A DNA stretch of 38,816 nt from contig NZ_SDGZ01000018.1 in assembly GCF_008107635.1 (NCBI RefSeq), positions 1 to 38,816 of the forward strand, in the 5' to 3' direction. Source of the DNA: Weissella muntiaci (GTDB lineage: Bacteria > Bacillota > Bacilli > Lactobacillales > Lactobacillaceae). The notes under the pieces are model-generated. The model saw nothing but the letters and a program-made list of their open reading frames with translations. It made no database searches and was not told the origin of the DNA. The first letter of the stretch is position 1; the number at the start of each line of letters is the position of its first letter. Shown here one piece after another: positions 1 to 8,153 of the stretch. The position numbers and the translations under genes are program-made.

Positions 1-70
1 GATAGGCTAGAAGTGGAAGTGCGGCGACGCATGGAGCGGACTAGTACTAATGGTTCGAGGACTTAACCAA
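1..70 (+). rRNA. 23S rRNA, 3' end only
   Basis: The first 70 bases match the conserved 3' end of bacterial 23S rRNA, including the segment GACTAGTACTAATGG and the terminal GAGGACTTAACCA. The gene begins upstream of the window, so only the 3' tail is visible. It is followed by a spacer and 5S rRNA in the usual order. The exact 3' boundary (about 69-71) is inferred by analogy with other Firmicutes. Confidence 0.93.
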
Positions 71-156
71 GTAAAAGCAGTGTAATAGCTAGGAAAGATT
101 TACAAAGAGATTCAGTTTTGAGAGGATTAGATAATTCTTTCTAGATAGAAACAAAC
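71..156 (+). other. 23S-5S internal transcribed spacer
   Basis: This is an AT-rich spacer between the mature 23S and 5S rRNAs. Bases 110-119 (ATTCAGTTTT) are the exact reverse complement of AAAACTGAAT at 38679-38688, in the leader of the rRNA operon that begins at the right end of the window. Such pairing between leader or spacer and the region 3' of 23S is the usual form of an RNase III processing stem. The role here is inferred. No open reading frame is supported in the spacer. Confidence 0.6.
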
Positions 157-274
157 GTGTCGTGATGATGGCACTGAGGATACACCTGTTCCCATACCGA
201 ACACAGAAGTTAAGCTCAGTAGCGCCGAAAGTAGTTGGAGGATCTCTTCCTGCGAGGATAGGACGTCGCGATGC
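157..274 (+). rRNA. rrf: 5S ribosomal RNA
   Basis: This 118-nt 5S rRNA has the conserved internal segments ACACCTGTTCCCAT, CCGAACACAGAAGTTAAG and the GAAAGTAGTTGG region. The ends pair to form helix I (157-165 with 266-274, with a few G-U pairs), which sets the boundaries. It lies between the 23S tail and tRNA-Gly. The RNase M5 gene that matures 5S rRNA in Firmicutes lies at 7593-8147 in the same window. Confidence 0.95.
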
Positions 275-277
275 TAT

Positions 278-349
278 GCGGATGTAGTACAATGGCTAGT
301 GCTCCAGCCTTCCAAGCTGGGAATGCGGGTTCGATTCCCGTCGTCCGCT
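278..349 (+). tRNA. tRNA-Gly (anticodon TCC)
   Basis: This 72-nt tRNA folds into a full cloverleaf. Acceptor GCGGATG (278-284) pairs with CGTCCGC (342-348), and T349 is the discriminator as expected for glycine. The anticodon stem CCAGC/GCTGG encloses loop CTTCCAA, giving anticodon TCC, which reads GGA and GGG. The T-arm contains GGGTTCGATTCCC. CCA is not encoded. It sits 3 nt after 5S and is part of the rRNA transcript. Confidence 0.97.
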
Positions 350-355
350 TAATAT

Positions 356-388
356 AAAAAGGGTAACCGTTTGGTTACTCTTTTTTTT
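356..388 (+). terminator. Rho-independent terminator of the rRNA-tRNA operon
   Basis: Stem GGGTAACC (361-368) pairs with GGTTACTC (373-380) around a short loop. It is flanked by an A-run and followed by eight T residues. It lies 6 nt after the tRNA-Gly gene and closes the left rRNA operon. Confidence 0.9.
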
Positions 389-441
389 GCGAAATAATGG
401 GTAAGATAAATACGATTTTTTAATCGCTGGCCCCAAATTAT

Positions 442-450
442 TGCTATAAT
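442..450 (+). promoter_or_regulatory. Candidate extended -10 promoter for metG
   Basis: TGCTATAAT (442-450) is a perfect -10 hexamer preceded by the TGn extension. The -35 region is poor, as is common for extended -10 promoters. Transcription would start near 457, leaving a leader of about 55 nt before the metG start. Confidence 0.5.
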
Positions 451-480
451 TAAAAACAGTAATCAAGTACAAAAAAATGA

Positions 481-507
481 CGCACGGCTCATTCGCCGCG
501 CGGGAGG
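481..507 (+). promoter_or_regulatory. GC-rich leader hairpin and Shine-Dalgarno of metG
   Basis: CGCACGGC (481-488) pairs with GCCGCGCG (495-502) with one mismatch. This GC-only stem stands in otherwise AT-rich DNA. It abuts the ribosome binding site GGGAGG (502-507), so folding could affect translation initiation at 513. It is not a T-box: there is no specifier loop or antiterminator signature. Its function is unknown. Confidence 0.45.
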
Positions 508-512
508 AATTT

Positions 513-2495
513 ATGGCAGATAAAAAGACTTTCTACATCACAACCCCAATTTACTATCCATCAGGTAAGCTACACATTGGTAATACATACACAACGGTAT
601 TGGCAGACGCTGCGGCACGCTATCACCGTTTGTTGAACGAGGATGTCTACTTCTTAACTGGAACGGATGAGCACGGTCTTAAGATCGAGCAAAAGGCTGA
701 TAAGCTAGGAATGACACCTAAAGAATATGTAGATGGTATGGCTGCAGACATCCAGAAACTTTGGAAATCTTTGGATATTACAAATGACGGCTTTATCCGG
801 ACAACGGATGAACAGCATGAAAAGGCTATTCAAAAGATCTTCCAACAATTCCTTGATCAAGGTGATATTTATAAGGGTGAATATGAAGGCTGGTATTCAG
901 TTGATGATGAGGAATACTTTACTGAGTCACAGCTTGCTGAAGTGTATCGCGATGCTGATGGAAAGATGATCGGTGGTAAGGCACCGTCTGGCCATGACGT
1001 AGAGCTAGTTAAAGAATCATCATATTTCTTTAAGATGAGTAAATATGCAGATTGGCTGCTGGACTACTATAAGAGCCACCCAGAATTCATTCAGCCCGAG
1101 TCTCGGATGAATGAAATGATTGCTAACTTCATTGAGCCTGGTCTGGAAGACTTGGCCGTAACTCGGACTGCCTTTAAATGGGGCGTACCTGTTGCCTCAG
1201 ATCCAGATCATGTTGTCTATGTTTGGATCGATGCATTGTCAAATTATATTACGGCATTGGGCTATGGCTCAGACAATACCGAGCTATTTGAGAAATTCTG
1301 GCCAGCAAATGTCCAGTTAGTTGGTAAGGAAATTGTACGTTTCCATACTATTTATTGGCCAATCATGTTGCACGCTCTAGGATTGCCATTGCCCGAACAA
1401 GTCTTGGGTCATGGTTGGTTGACTATGCGTGATGGTAAGATGTCTAAGTCAAAGGGAAACGTTGTTTATCCTGATACATTGGCTGAACGTTACGGCATTG
1501 ACGCAGTACGTTACTACCTACTAAAGGCCATGCCATATGGTAATGATGGTATCTTCACACCTGAAGACTTCGTTTCTAAGCTTAACTATGATTTGGCAAA
1601 TGACTTAGGTAATTTGCTGAACCGAACTGTTGCAATGATTAACAAGTATGAAGGTGGCGTGATTCCTACATTGCAAACAGGGGCAACTGAGTATGACGCT
1701 GATTTGATTGGAATTGCTAATGGTGTTGTTAGTTCTTATAACGAGGACATGCAGGCGATGCGAACGGCTGATGCATTGGCTGAAGTTTGGAAATTAATTT
1801 CACGAGCTAATAAGTACATCGACGAAACAACGCCTTGGACGCTAGCAAAGAATGAAGCTGATGAAGCTAAATTAGCATCTGTGATGGCCCATTTGGCAGG
1901 GGCATTAAGAGTGGTGGCAATTCTGTTGCAACCAATGCTAACAGTTGCACCTGGTGAGATTTTTACTCAACTAGGTTTAAATACATCGGATCTTTCAATT
2001 GAGAACTTGAAATTCACCGATTTGCCTACTGGCGGAAAAGTTGTTTCAAAGGGACAGCCAATCTTCCCTAGAGTTGATGTAGAGGCTGAAGTGGCTTACA
2101 TTCGTGATGAAATGACTGGTGGTAGCCAAGCCCCGGCAAAGGAGTACATTCAAGTGCCAAGTAAAGAATTGATTGAATTTGATGATTTTGATCGTGTTGA
2201 GTTACGCGTTGCAAAGGTTTTGGACGTTAGCGAAGTGGCAAAGTCAAACAAGCTACTAAGATTTAAATTAGATGATGGTACTGAGCAAGGTCGGACGATC
2301 CTGTCAGGAATTAAGAAATGGTATCCAGCATATACTGAATTAATTGGTAAAAATGTGGCCTTCGTAGCAAACTTGAAGCCACGTAAGATGATGGGTGAGC
2401 TTTCTGAAGGTATGTTGCTTTCATCTGAGAAGGATGATGTTGTAACATTGTCAATTCTTCCTGAAAGTATTGTTCCTGGCTCAGAATTAGGCTAA
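513..2495 (+). CDS. metG: Methionyl-tRNA synthetase
   Basis: This cytosolic class I synthetase charges tRNA-Met, including initiator tRNA, with methionine. The product is 660 residues. The catalytic domain shows ITTPIYYPSGKLHIGN (the HIGH motif) near the N-terminus and KMSKS at residues 309-313. The C-terminal ~110 residues form an EMAP/Trbp111-type tRNA-binding OB-fold (DDFDRVELRVAKV ... NLKPRKMMGELSEGML). The insert that carries zinc-binding CxxC pairs in Bacillus-type MetRS reads GWYSVDDEEYF and has no cysteine, as in other lactic acid bacteria that I recall. An in-frame ATG at 477 would add 12 residues, but the strong GGGAGG at 502-507 selects ATG 513. It is a single gene with its own terminator, in the conserved position upstream of tatD-rnmV-rsmA. 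Confidence 0.97.
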   Translation: MADKKTFYITTPIYYPSGKLHIGNTYTTVLADAAARYHRLLNEDVYFLTGTDEHGLKIEQKADKLGMTPKEYVDGMAADIQKLWKSLDITNDGFIRTTDEQHEKAIQKIFQQFLDQGDIYKGEYEGWYSVDDEEYFTESQLAEVYRDADGKMIGGKAPSGHDVELVKESSYFFKMSKYADWLLDYYKSHPEFIQPESRMNEMIANFIEPGLEDLAVTRTAFKWGVPVASDPDHVVYVWIDALSNYITALGYGSDNTELFEKFWPANVQLVGKEIVRFHTIYWPIMLHALGLPLPEQVLGHGWLTMRDGKMSKSKGNVVYPDTLAERYGIDAVRYYLLKAMPYGNDGIFTPEDFVSKLNYDLANDLGNLLNRTVAMINKYEGGVIPTLQTGATEYDADLIGIANGVVSSYNEDMQAMRTADALAEVWKLISRANKYIDETTPWTLAKNEADEAKLASVMAHLAGALRVVAILLQPMLTVAPGEIFTQLGLNTSDLSIENLKFTDLPTGGKVVSKGQPIFPRVDVEAEVAYIRDEMTGGSQAPAKEYIQVPSKELIEFDDFDRVELRVAKVLDVSEVAKSNKLLRFKLDDGTEQGRTILSGIKKWYPAYTELIGKNVAFVANLKPRKMMGELSEGMLLSSEKDDVVTLSILPESIVPGSELG

Positions 2496-2504
2496 GCAGT
2501 GATT

Positions 2505-2557
2505 AAAATGTCTCACAATTATTAGGACGATCTTCTAATGATTGTGAGACATTTTTA
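2505..2557 (+). terminator. Rho-independent terminator after metG
   Basis: AATGTCTCACAAT (2507-2519) pairs perfectly with ATTGTGAGACATT (2541-2553), followed by T residues. An inner pairing ATTAG/CTAAT extends the stem. It separates metG from recQ. Confidence 0.9.
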
Positions 2558-2638
2558 TATAATCTTGAATGACCTATTCAGAAGGTTTAAAAGTTGCTAT
2601 GCTTATTGTTAAAGATCTTGAAGAATAGGAGAATGGCT

Positions 2639-4423
2639 ATGACACCGTTAGAAATTTTGCAGACCACATTCGGTTATAAGGATTTCCGTGCTGGACAAGC
2701 TGAGATTATTGAGAATATTTTGGCCGGACAGCGAACTTTAGGTGTGATGCCAACTGGTGGTGGAAAGTCACTTACTTATCAGATTCCCGCCTTACTTTTG
2801 CCGGGAACAACAATTGTCGTCTCCCCTTTGATTTCACTAATGCAGAACCAGGTCGATGAACTTTTGACCGCAGGAATCAGCGCGACGATGATTAACTCAG
2901 CATTGGACTTTGAAACTTTACGTGAACGCGAGTGGCGGATGCGAAATGGTGAATATAAGTTGGTCTATATTGCGCCAGAAAGGCTGGAAGATGCCAACTT
3001 TTATCAACTTCTGACAGAGACTCAGGTTGCTCTGATTGTTATTGATGAGGTTCATGTGTTGTCGCAGTGGGGGCATGATTTTAGACCTAGTTATTTGCAT
3101 GCAGTGGAATTAATTGATCGTCTACCAAACCAGCCCTATTTGATGGCGCTGACCGCAACGGCAACGGATCGTGTTCAAGCCGATTTGGAAGCGCGTTTGC
3201 GGATTCAGAAAAAGATTGTAACTGGTTTTGCACGTCAGAATTTGATTTTAAAGATCGAAAAGGGACTAAGTGAACGCGAGAAGCAGGCCTATATTTTGCG
3301 TTACCTTGAGAATCACTCAGGTGAGGTCGGGATTATATATGCAGGAACACGTAAGAAAGTTGATGAATTAACGGAATTTTTGCAAACCCATAACATTAAA
3401 AGTGTCGGCTATCATGCAGGAATGAGTGACGGAGATCGTAAAGCAGCCCAAGAGGCATTTTTATATGATGCAGTTGATGTGATTGTTGCGACAAATGCTT
3501 TTGGGATGGGAATTAATAAAACGAACGTCCGTTATATCATCCATGCAACCTTACCTGGAAGCGTTGAGGCATATTATCAGGAAATCGGACGAGCTGGTCG
3601 TGATGGACTAGATAGTGAAGCGATTCTATTGTACTCACCAGCTGATATTCGTCTCCAACGTTTCTTTATTGATAATGGTCAGCATGATGATGCGACTTAT
3701 CGTCAGCACGAATATCAGAAGTTGCAGGAAATGACGAACTTCGCAGCAACGCAGATGTGTTTACCAAGATACATCATGCAATACTTCGGTGAGGATATGG
3801 AGGATTGTGGGCGTTGTAGTAATTGTACCGACCAACGAGAAATGGTGGACGTGACAGAAGATGCCCAGAAAGTCCTTAGCAATATTTATCGAATGACGCA
3901 GACGGGTCACCAGGCCAGTAAAACGACGGCTGTCCAAGTCCTTCGTGGTAAGCTAGCCGATAAACTTTCTTGGACGAGGTTTGATGAACTGCCAACCTAT
4001 GGCATCATGGAAAAGACCACCTTGAAAAAGCTGAATAGTTTTATGGATTATTTAATTGCAGATAATTATATTCAAATGCAAGGTGAATATAATAGCTTGT
4101 CTTTGACGGGGTTGGGAGCACAAGTGTTGAAGGGCAAACAAAAAGTTACTCAGCGGCAAGCGGTAACTGATCCAGCGTATGAGCGTTTAACAAAGGCGGT
4201 TGGCGGCGCACTATTTGAAAAGATGCGTGAGAAGCGACTGGAACTTGCAAGGGCAGCCGGAAACCCACCTTACACAATCTTTTCAGATCAGACGTTAATG
4301 GAGTTAAGTGTTAAAAAACCGAAGAATTTGCAGGAGTTGCTGGCAATTAACGGAATTGGGGCAGTTAAAGCTGATAAATATGGCGAGATCTTTATGCAAA
4401 TTATTGAGGAATTTAAGGAATAA
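2639..4423 (+). CDS. recQ: ATP-dependent DNA helicase RecQ
   Basis: This superfamily 2 3'-5' DNA helicase acts in recombination and replication-fork repair. The product is 594 residues. In order: Walker A MPTGGGKS (Lys43), a DEVH box in place of the usual DEAH (VIDEVHVLSQWGHDFRPSY), TATAT (motif III), the motif VI region YYQEIGRAGRDG, a four-cysteine zinc site (CLPRYI...DCGRCSNC), a winged-helix RQC region, and a C-terminal HRDC domain (LELARAAGNPPYTIFSDQTL). The domain set is complete and the length normal. ATG 2639 is chosen because AGGAG (2627-2631) lies 7 nt upstream; the ATG at 2633 is too close to it and the frame continues upstream only to 2594. The antiporter gene follows after 27 nt, so the two are probably cotranscribed. 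Confidence 0.96.
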   Translation: MTPLEILQTTFGYKDFRAGQAEIIENILAGQRTLGVMPTGGGKSLTYQIPALLLPGTTIVVSPLISLMQNQVDELLTAGISATMINSALDFETLREREWRMRNGEYKLVYIAPERLEDANFYQLLTETQVALIVIDEVHVLSQWGHDFRPSYLHAVELIDRLPNQPYLMALTATATDRVQADLEARLRIQKKIVTGFARQNLILKIEKGLSEREKQAYILRYLENHSGEVGIIYAGTRKKVDELTEFLQTHNIKSVGYHAGMSDGDRKAAQEAFLYDAVDVIVATNAFGMGINKTNVRYIIHATLPGSVEAYYQEIGRAGRDGLDSEAILLYSPADIRLQRFFIDNGQHDDATYRQHEYQKLQEMTNFAATQMCLPRYIMQYFGEDMEDCGRCSNCTDQREMVDVTEDAQKVLSNIYRMTQTGHQASKTTAVQVLRGKLADKLSWTRFDELPTYGIMEKTTLKKLNSFMDYLIADNYIQMQGEYNSLSLTGLGAQVLKGKQKVTQRQAVTDPAYERLTKAVGGALFEKMREKRLELARAAGNPPYTIFSDQTLMELSVKKPKNLQELLAINGIGAVKADKYGEIFMQIIEEFKE

Positions 4424-4450
4424 AATGAAACTAGGGGAGAAAAAGAATAC

Positions 4451-6598
4451 ATGGTGATTTTTTATGCGTTGTCATTTATGATCGTAACAATCATATTGGC
4501 AAACTTTCTATCGCAGGCGATGCCTAAGATACCAAAGGCTTTTTGGCAAATATTAGGGGGGATTATTCTGGCATTAATACCAGTCACTCATAATCTTTCG
4601 CCACATTTGGATCCGTCATGGTTTATGATGTTAATCATTGCGCCTTTACTGTTCTACGAAGGTCAAAAGACTAGTGCGCGGATTATTTCGCGGAATTTTG
4701 GGGCAATTGTTGGGCTAGCCGGCGGCGTGGCGATTCTGACGGTTTTATTGCTGACTTTCTTAGGATCACGAGCATTGAATTGGGCAATGCCACTGATGCT
4801 TGCCGTAGCAGCAATTGTTACACCAACGGATGCAACAGCTTTGGAATCGGTGACAGACGGTCGGGTTGTACCAAGTGGCATTAAGCGCGCCTTGAGCTTG
4901 GAGTCGTTGTTTAATGATGCAACCGGGCTGGTAGTATTAGAACTAGCTTTGATTTGGCTAAATACAGGTACATTTTCATTTGTTAATGGATTTACCGAAT
5001 TCATGAAGGTCGCCTTTGGTGGGGCAATTGCCGGTGTGATTGCCGGCTTTGTCTTGATGGTGATTCGGCAGCAACTGCTTAGAAATCAATTTGATGATAC
5101 TGTTGCCCATACGATGATCTATTTTTTGGCACCAATCTTTATCTATGGTCTTACCGAGCACATTGGCTTATCAGGGATTATTGCAGTTGTTGTGACAGGC
5201 GTATTCTCAAATGAGGAACGTCATCATACTCAATTTATGTCTTCGGTGTTAAGCAATCTAACTAACCAGTTAACCGGAATTGTTTCGGAAGTTTTGAACG
5301 GTTTTGTCTTTGTTTTGCTAGGTTCGAGCTTGGTTGAAGTTATCGAGGATTATGCTTCTCACGACATGATGGAGTGGTTACACTATGTCGGAATCGGGGT
5401 CGCAATTTATTTGGTTATGTTGCTCTTCCGCTTTATTTTGATTTATCGAACTAAGGATGGACCGTTGCACAACTTGGTTGAAGATCAACGTCGTGATGGT
5501 TGGATTTTTGCCTTTGGTGGTGTTCATGGAACCGTCACGATGGCGATGGCTTTCTCACTGCCAATGACCTTGGATAGTGGCGCTGCATTTCCAGAAAGAA
5601 ATGCAATTTTGCTAATTGCGTCAACGGTGATCTTGCTGAGTTTGATTGTACCGTTATTTGTATTCCCAAGAATCTTGCCAAATGTTGAAGCGAAGTTTGG
5701 ATTAGAAGAATACTCTAACGCTCACCTCGCAATGATTAATACGGGGATGGCCTTCGTGGATAGTTTGGACATTCCTAACACAAGTAAACAAAGAGTAATT
5801 GGACAGCTACAGGATCAATTGGGATATGGTAGTGATCAATTGGACCGCGACGCTTGGGCGAGTGCGTCAAAGGAAGTTGCTGGGGTGATTGATCAGGCGA
5901 TGCAAGAGGCAATTGAAGAAGGTAGTGTGAGTGAGAACACGATGATCTTCTATCGTCGAATCAAGGCCAGCCAAGACCGGAAGTGGGCCTTTGGGCGTCG
6001 GAATTTCTTGATGTGGTTGCATATCTTGTGGCATATGATTAAGCGGCTAATCAACAGTAACGGCAAGCATAAACATCAGCAGAAGGAATATAACCGGCGA
6101 GTTGAACGGCTACAACGTTCAAGCGAGCGATTAAATGCACAAATGGCTCGCTTGGATGAGCTTCCCGCTCCCGTCCAAGAAGCTGTCAGGGAGCGCGTTG
6201 AGCAACAGCAGGCATGGATTGATAATCAACTCCAAACTCGACCACAAGAACTTAGAGAAGTTCAAGAGAACTCACGAAAGTCAATTTTTAATGAGATGGA
6301 GACGATTTCAGATCCAGCATTAACGGAGTACATTAATAAACTAGAAATGGATGGAGCTGATCAACGACATATTATCGCTGTTCGTCATGTCATTGCATCA
6401 AGTCGAGGACGTTGGCAGAATCAAGAAGACACTGACGTGCAGGAGAGTGAAGTTCTTATGGCAGCCCTGCAGGCAGAATTGACATACGTTCAAAATGGTC
6501 GCTTGAAAAATGAATTTAACCCCGCTCTTTTGAAGGCGTTGTACGATGAAGTAATTGCGGCACAAGCGTTATTACTGTCATCAGACATTGAAGATTAA
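4451..6598 (+). CDS. Na+/H+ antiporter, CPA1 (NhaP) family, with long cytosolic tail
   Basis: This membrane cation/proton exchanger probably extrudes sodium in exchange for protons. The product is 715 residues. About 12 hydrophobic helices fill residues 1-415. CPA1-type signatures include TPTDATALESV and SLESLFNDATGLVVLEL in mid-protein and GGVHGTVTMAMAFSLP near the last helices. The C-terminal ~300 residues are hydrophilic and helical, rich in Glu, Gln and Arg, with coiled-coil-like stretches (NRRVERLQRSSERLNAQMARL). A ribosome binding site AGGGGAG lies 11 nt before ATG 4451. It follows recQ by 27 nt and ends at its own terminator. The ion specificity is not readable from sequence. Confidence 0.9.
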   Translation: MVIFYALSFMIVTIILANFLSQAMPKIPKAFWQILGGIILALIPVTHNLSPHLDPSWFMMLIIAPLLFYEGQKTSARIISRNFGAIVGLAGGVAILTVLLLTFLGSRALNWAMPLMLAVAAIVTPTDATALESVTDGRVVPSGIKRALSLESLFNDATGLVVLELALIWLNTGTFSFVNGFTEFMKVAFGGAIAGVIAGFVLMVIRQQLLRNQFDDTVAHTMIYFLAPIFIYGLTEHIGLSGIIAVVVTGVFSNEERHHTQFMSSVLSNLTNQLTGIVSEVLNGFVFVLLGSSLVEVIEDYASHDMMEWLHYVGIGVAIYLVMLLFRFILIYRTKDGPLHNLVEDQRRDGWIFAFGGVHGTVTMAMAFSLPMTLDSGAAFPERNAILLIASTVILLSLIVPLFVFPRILPNVEAKFGLEEYSNAHLAMINTGMAFVDSLDIPNTSKQRVIGQLQDQLGYGSDQLDRDAWASASKEVAGVIDQAMQEAIEEGSVSENTMIFYRRIKASQDRKWAFGRRNFLMWLHILWHMIKRLINSNGKHKHQQKEYNRRVERLQRSSERLNAQMARLDELPAPVQEAVRERVEQQQAWIDNQLQTRPQELREVQENSRKSIFNEMETISDPALTEYINKLEMDGADQRHIIAVRHVIASSRGRWQNQEDTDVQESEVLMAALQAELTYVQNGRLKNEFNPALLKALYDEVIAAQALLLSSDIED

Positions 6599-6607
6599 TG
6601 ATCGACC

Positions 6608-6647
6608 GGATCCATCTTAACTGACAGTTAGGATGGATTCTTTATTT
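6608..6647 (+). terminator. Terminator after the antiporter gene
   Basis: ATCCATCTTAA (6610-6620) pairs with TTAGGATGGAT (6628-6638) with one G-U pair, followed by TCTTTATTT. The T-tract is moderate, but the position just after the stop codon supports the call. Confidence 0.8.
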
Positions 6648-6788
6648 GAATTTAGATTAATTGACTAGAAACCAGATACCGAGTTAATAAACGCTGTGGC
6701 AATCGTGTTTTTTTGGTATCATAATATAGATTGGAAAAATAAGAAATTAACGAAAATAAACATTAAATATAAGGTAGGTAAGATCAAA

Positions 6789-7589
6789 ATGGCTATTTAT
6801 GATCCAACAAAGCGTCCGGCTGATAGTTTTGATACACACACACATTTAAATGATGATGTGTTCTGGCATGATGTAGCAGCTTATTGGGCCCGTGCTCGTG
6901 AGCACCGGATTGTGGAAATGAATATCGTTGGTTATGATGCGGTTGGTAATGAACGTGCAATTGAAATCGCCCATGAATTTGAAGGGGTGCACGCGATCGT
7001 TGGCTGGCAACCAGAGGATATCAACGGTTTTGGTGATACAGAGTTGGCAACGCTCAGAGCACAATTACAAGATGATGCCGTGATTGGTATCGGTGAAACG
7101 GGGCTGGATTATTATTGGGACACCACGACCCCAGCTGATCAAAAGGCTGCTTTCCAAAAGCATTTGGACTTAGCAAAGGAGTTCAAGCTACCAGTTACCG
7201 TCCATGCACGAGATGCCTTTGATGACGTTTATGAGATGCTTAAAGCTAACGATGTTGCACAATTTGGTGGTGTGATGCATTCGTTCGCAGGTAATCCAGA
7301 ACAAGCACAGCGTTTCTTGGACTTGGGGATGTATATTTCGTTTTCTGGAATTGCAACCTTTAAGAATGCAAAGGAAGTTCAAGCAGCCTTGCAGATTGTA
7401 CCTTTGGATCGCCTGCTAGTTGAGACCGATGCGCCTTATCTAGCGCCTGTTCCAATGCGTGGTAAGCAAAACGAGCCAATGTTTGTGCGTTACACAATTC
7501 AAAATTTGGCTGACCAATTGGGGATGGAATACAATGAATTGGCCAATATCACGCGGGAGAATGCACATCGTTTGTGGCATTTAGGATAA
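6789..7589 (+). CDS. tatD: TatD-family metal-dependent DNase
   Basis: This is an amidohydrolase-fold nuclease of the TatD/YabD family, a cytosolic metal-dependent 3'-5' exonuclease involved in DNA repair. The product is 266 residues, the usual family size. Metal ligands are visible as FDTHTHL near the N-terminus, GETGLDYYW, VHARDA, a histidine in VMHSFAG, and ETDAPYLAP near the C-terminus. The frame is open upstream to 6696, but ATG 6789 has AGGTAGG upstream and gives the canonical N-terminus. It is the first gene of the tatD-rnmV-rsmA operon; rnmV follows after 3 nt. Confidence 0.94.
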   Translation: MAIYDPTKRPADSFDTHTHLNDDVFWHDVAAYWARAREHRIVEMNIVGYDAVGNERAIEIAHEFEGVHAIVGWQPEDINGFGDTELATLRAQLQDDAVIGIGETGLDYYWDTTTPADQKAAFQKHLDLAKEFKLPVTVHARDAFDDVYEMLKANDVAQFGGVMHSFAGNPEQAQRFLDLGMYISFSGIATFKNAKEVQAALQIVPLDRLLVETDAPYLAPVPMRGKQNEPMFVRYTIQNLADQLGMEYNELANITRENAHRLWHLG

Positions 7590-7592
7590 TTG

Positions 7593-8147
7593 ATGTTAAA
7601 GATTAACGAAGTAATTATTGTTGAGGGTAAGGCCGATACAGCCGTTATTAAGCAATTTGTTGATGCAGATATAATTGAGACGAATGGATCAGCTTTGGCA
7701 GCAACAACATTGCAAGCAATCGAATTAGCTGCTAAGACACGCGGAATTATCGTGTTCACGGATCCCGATTTTAACGGTGAACGGCTTAGAAAGTTGATCA
7801 CGGCAGCAGTGCCAACCGCAAAGCATGCCTTTTTGACCAAAGATGAAGCGGGACGTTTGATCCCACATCATAGTTTGGGCATTGAGTACGCGAATGGAGC
7901 AACCATCGAGGCTGCTTTGGCTGATGTAGCGACGCCAACGGCGGTTGAACTTCACTCTGATATAAGCCAAGCGGATTTGTTAAGAGCGGGACTAATTGCG
8001 GGTGCAGGAGCAGCAAAGCGACGAACTAAAGTAGCTGAGCGGTTGCACCTAGGTTATGTGAATGGGAAACAGTTATTAAAGCGGCTGGAGATGTTCGGGA
8101 TTAAGCGAACAGAATTATTAGCGGCCTTGGAAGAAATTGAGGATTAA
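7593..8147 (+). CDS. rnmV: Ribonuclease M5
   Basis: This Toprim-domain endonuclease cleaves both strands of the 5S precursor stem to give mature 5S rRNA, working with ribosomal protein L18. The product is 184 residues. The Toprim acidic residues are visible in IIVEGKADTAVIKQF (Glu) and VFTDPDFNGERLRK (DxD). The C-terminal half is basic (AAKRRTKVAERLHLGYVNG). A TTG at 7590 is in frame, but ATG 7593 has TTAGGA at a better distance. It lies 3 nt after tatD and 6 nt before rsmA, the conserved Firmicute order. Its substrate, 5S rRNA, is encoded at 157-274. Confidence 0.95.
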   Translation: MLKINEVIIVEGKADTAVIKQFVDADIIETNGSALAATTLQAIELAAKTRGIIVFTDPDFNGERLRKLITAAVPTAKHAFLTKDEAGRLIPHHSLGIEYANGATIEAALADVATPTAVELHSDISQADLLRAGLIAGAGAAKRRTKVAERLHLGYVNGKQLLKRLEMFGIKRTELLAALEEIED

Positions 8148-8153
8148 TAAAAC

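Noticed and set aside
477-512. Upstream ATG of metG adding 12 residues
   Set aside because: No ribosome binding site before 477, while GGGAGG precedes ATG 513, which gives the canonical MetRS N-terminus.
389-512. T-box or SAM riboswitch before metG
   Set aside because: The leader is only about 55 nt from the likely start site and shows no specifier loop, T-box sequence or terminator.
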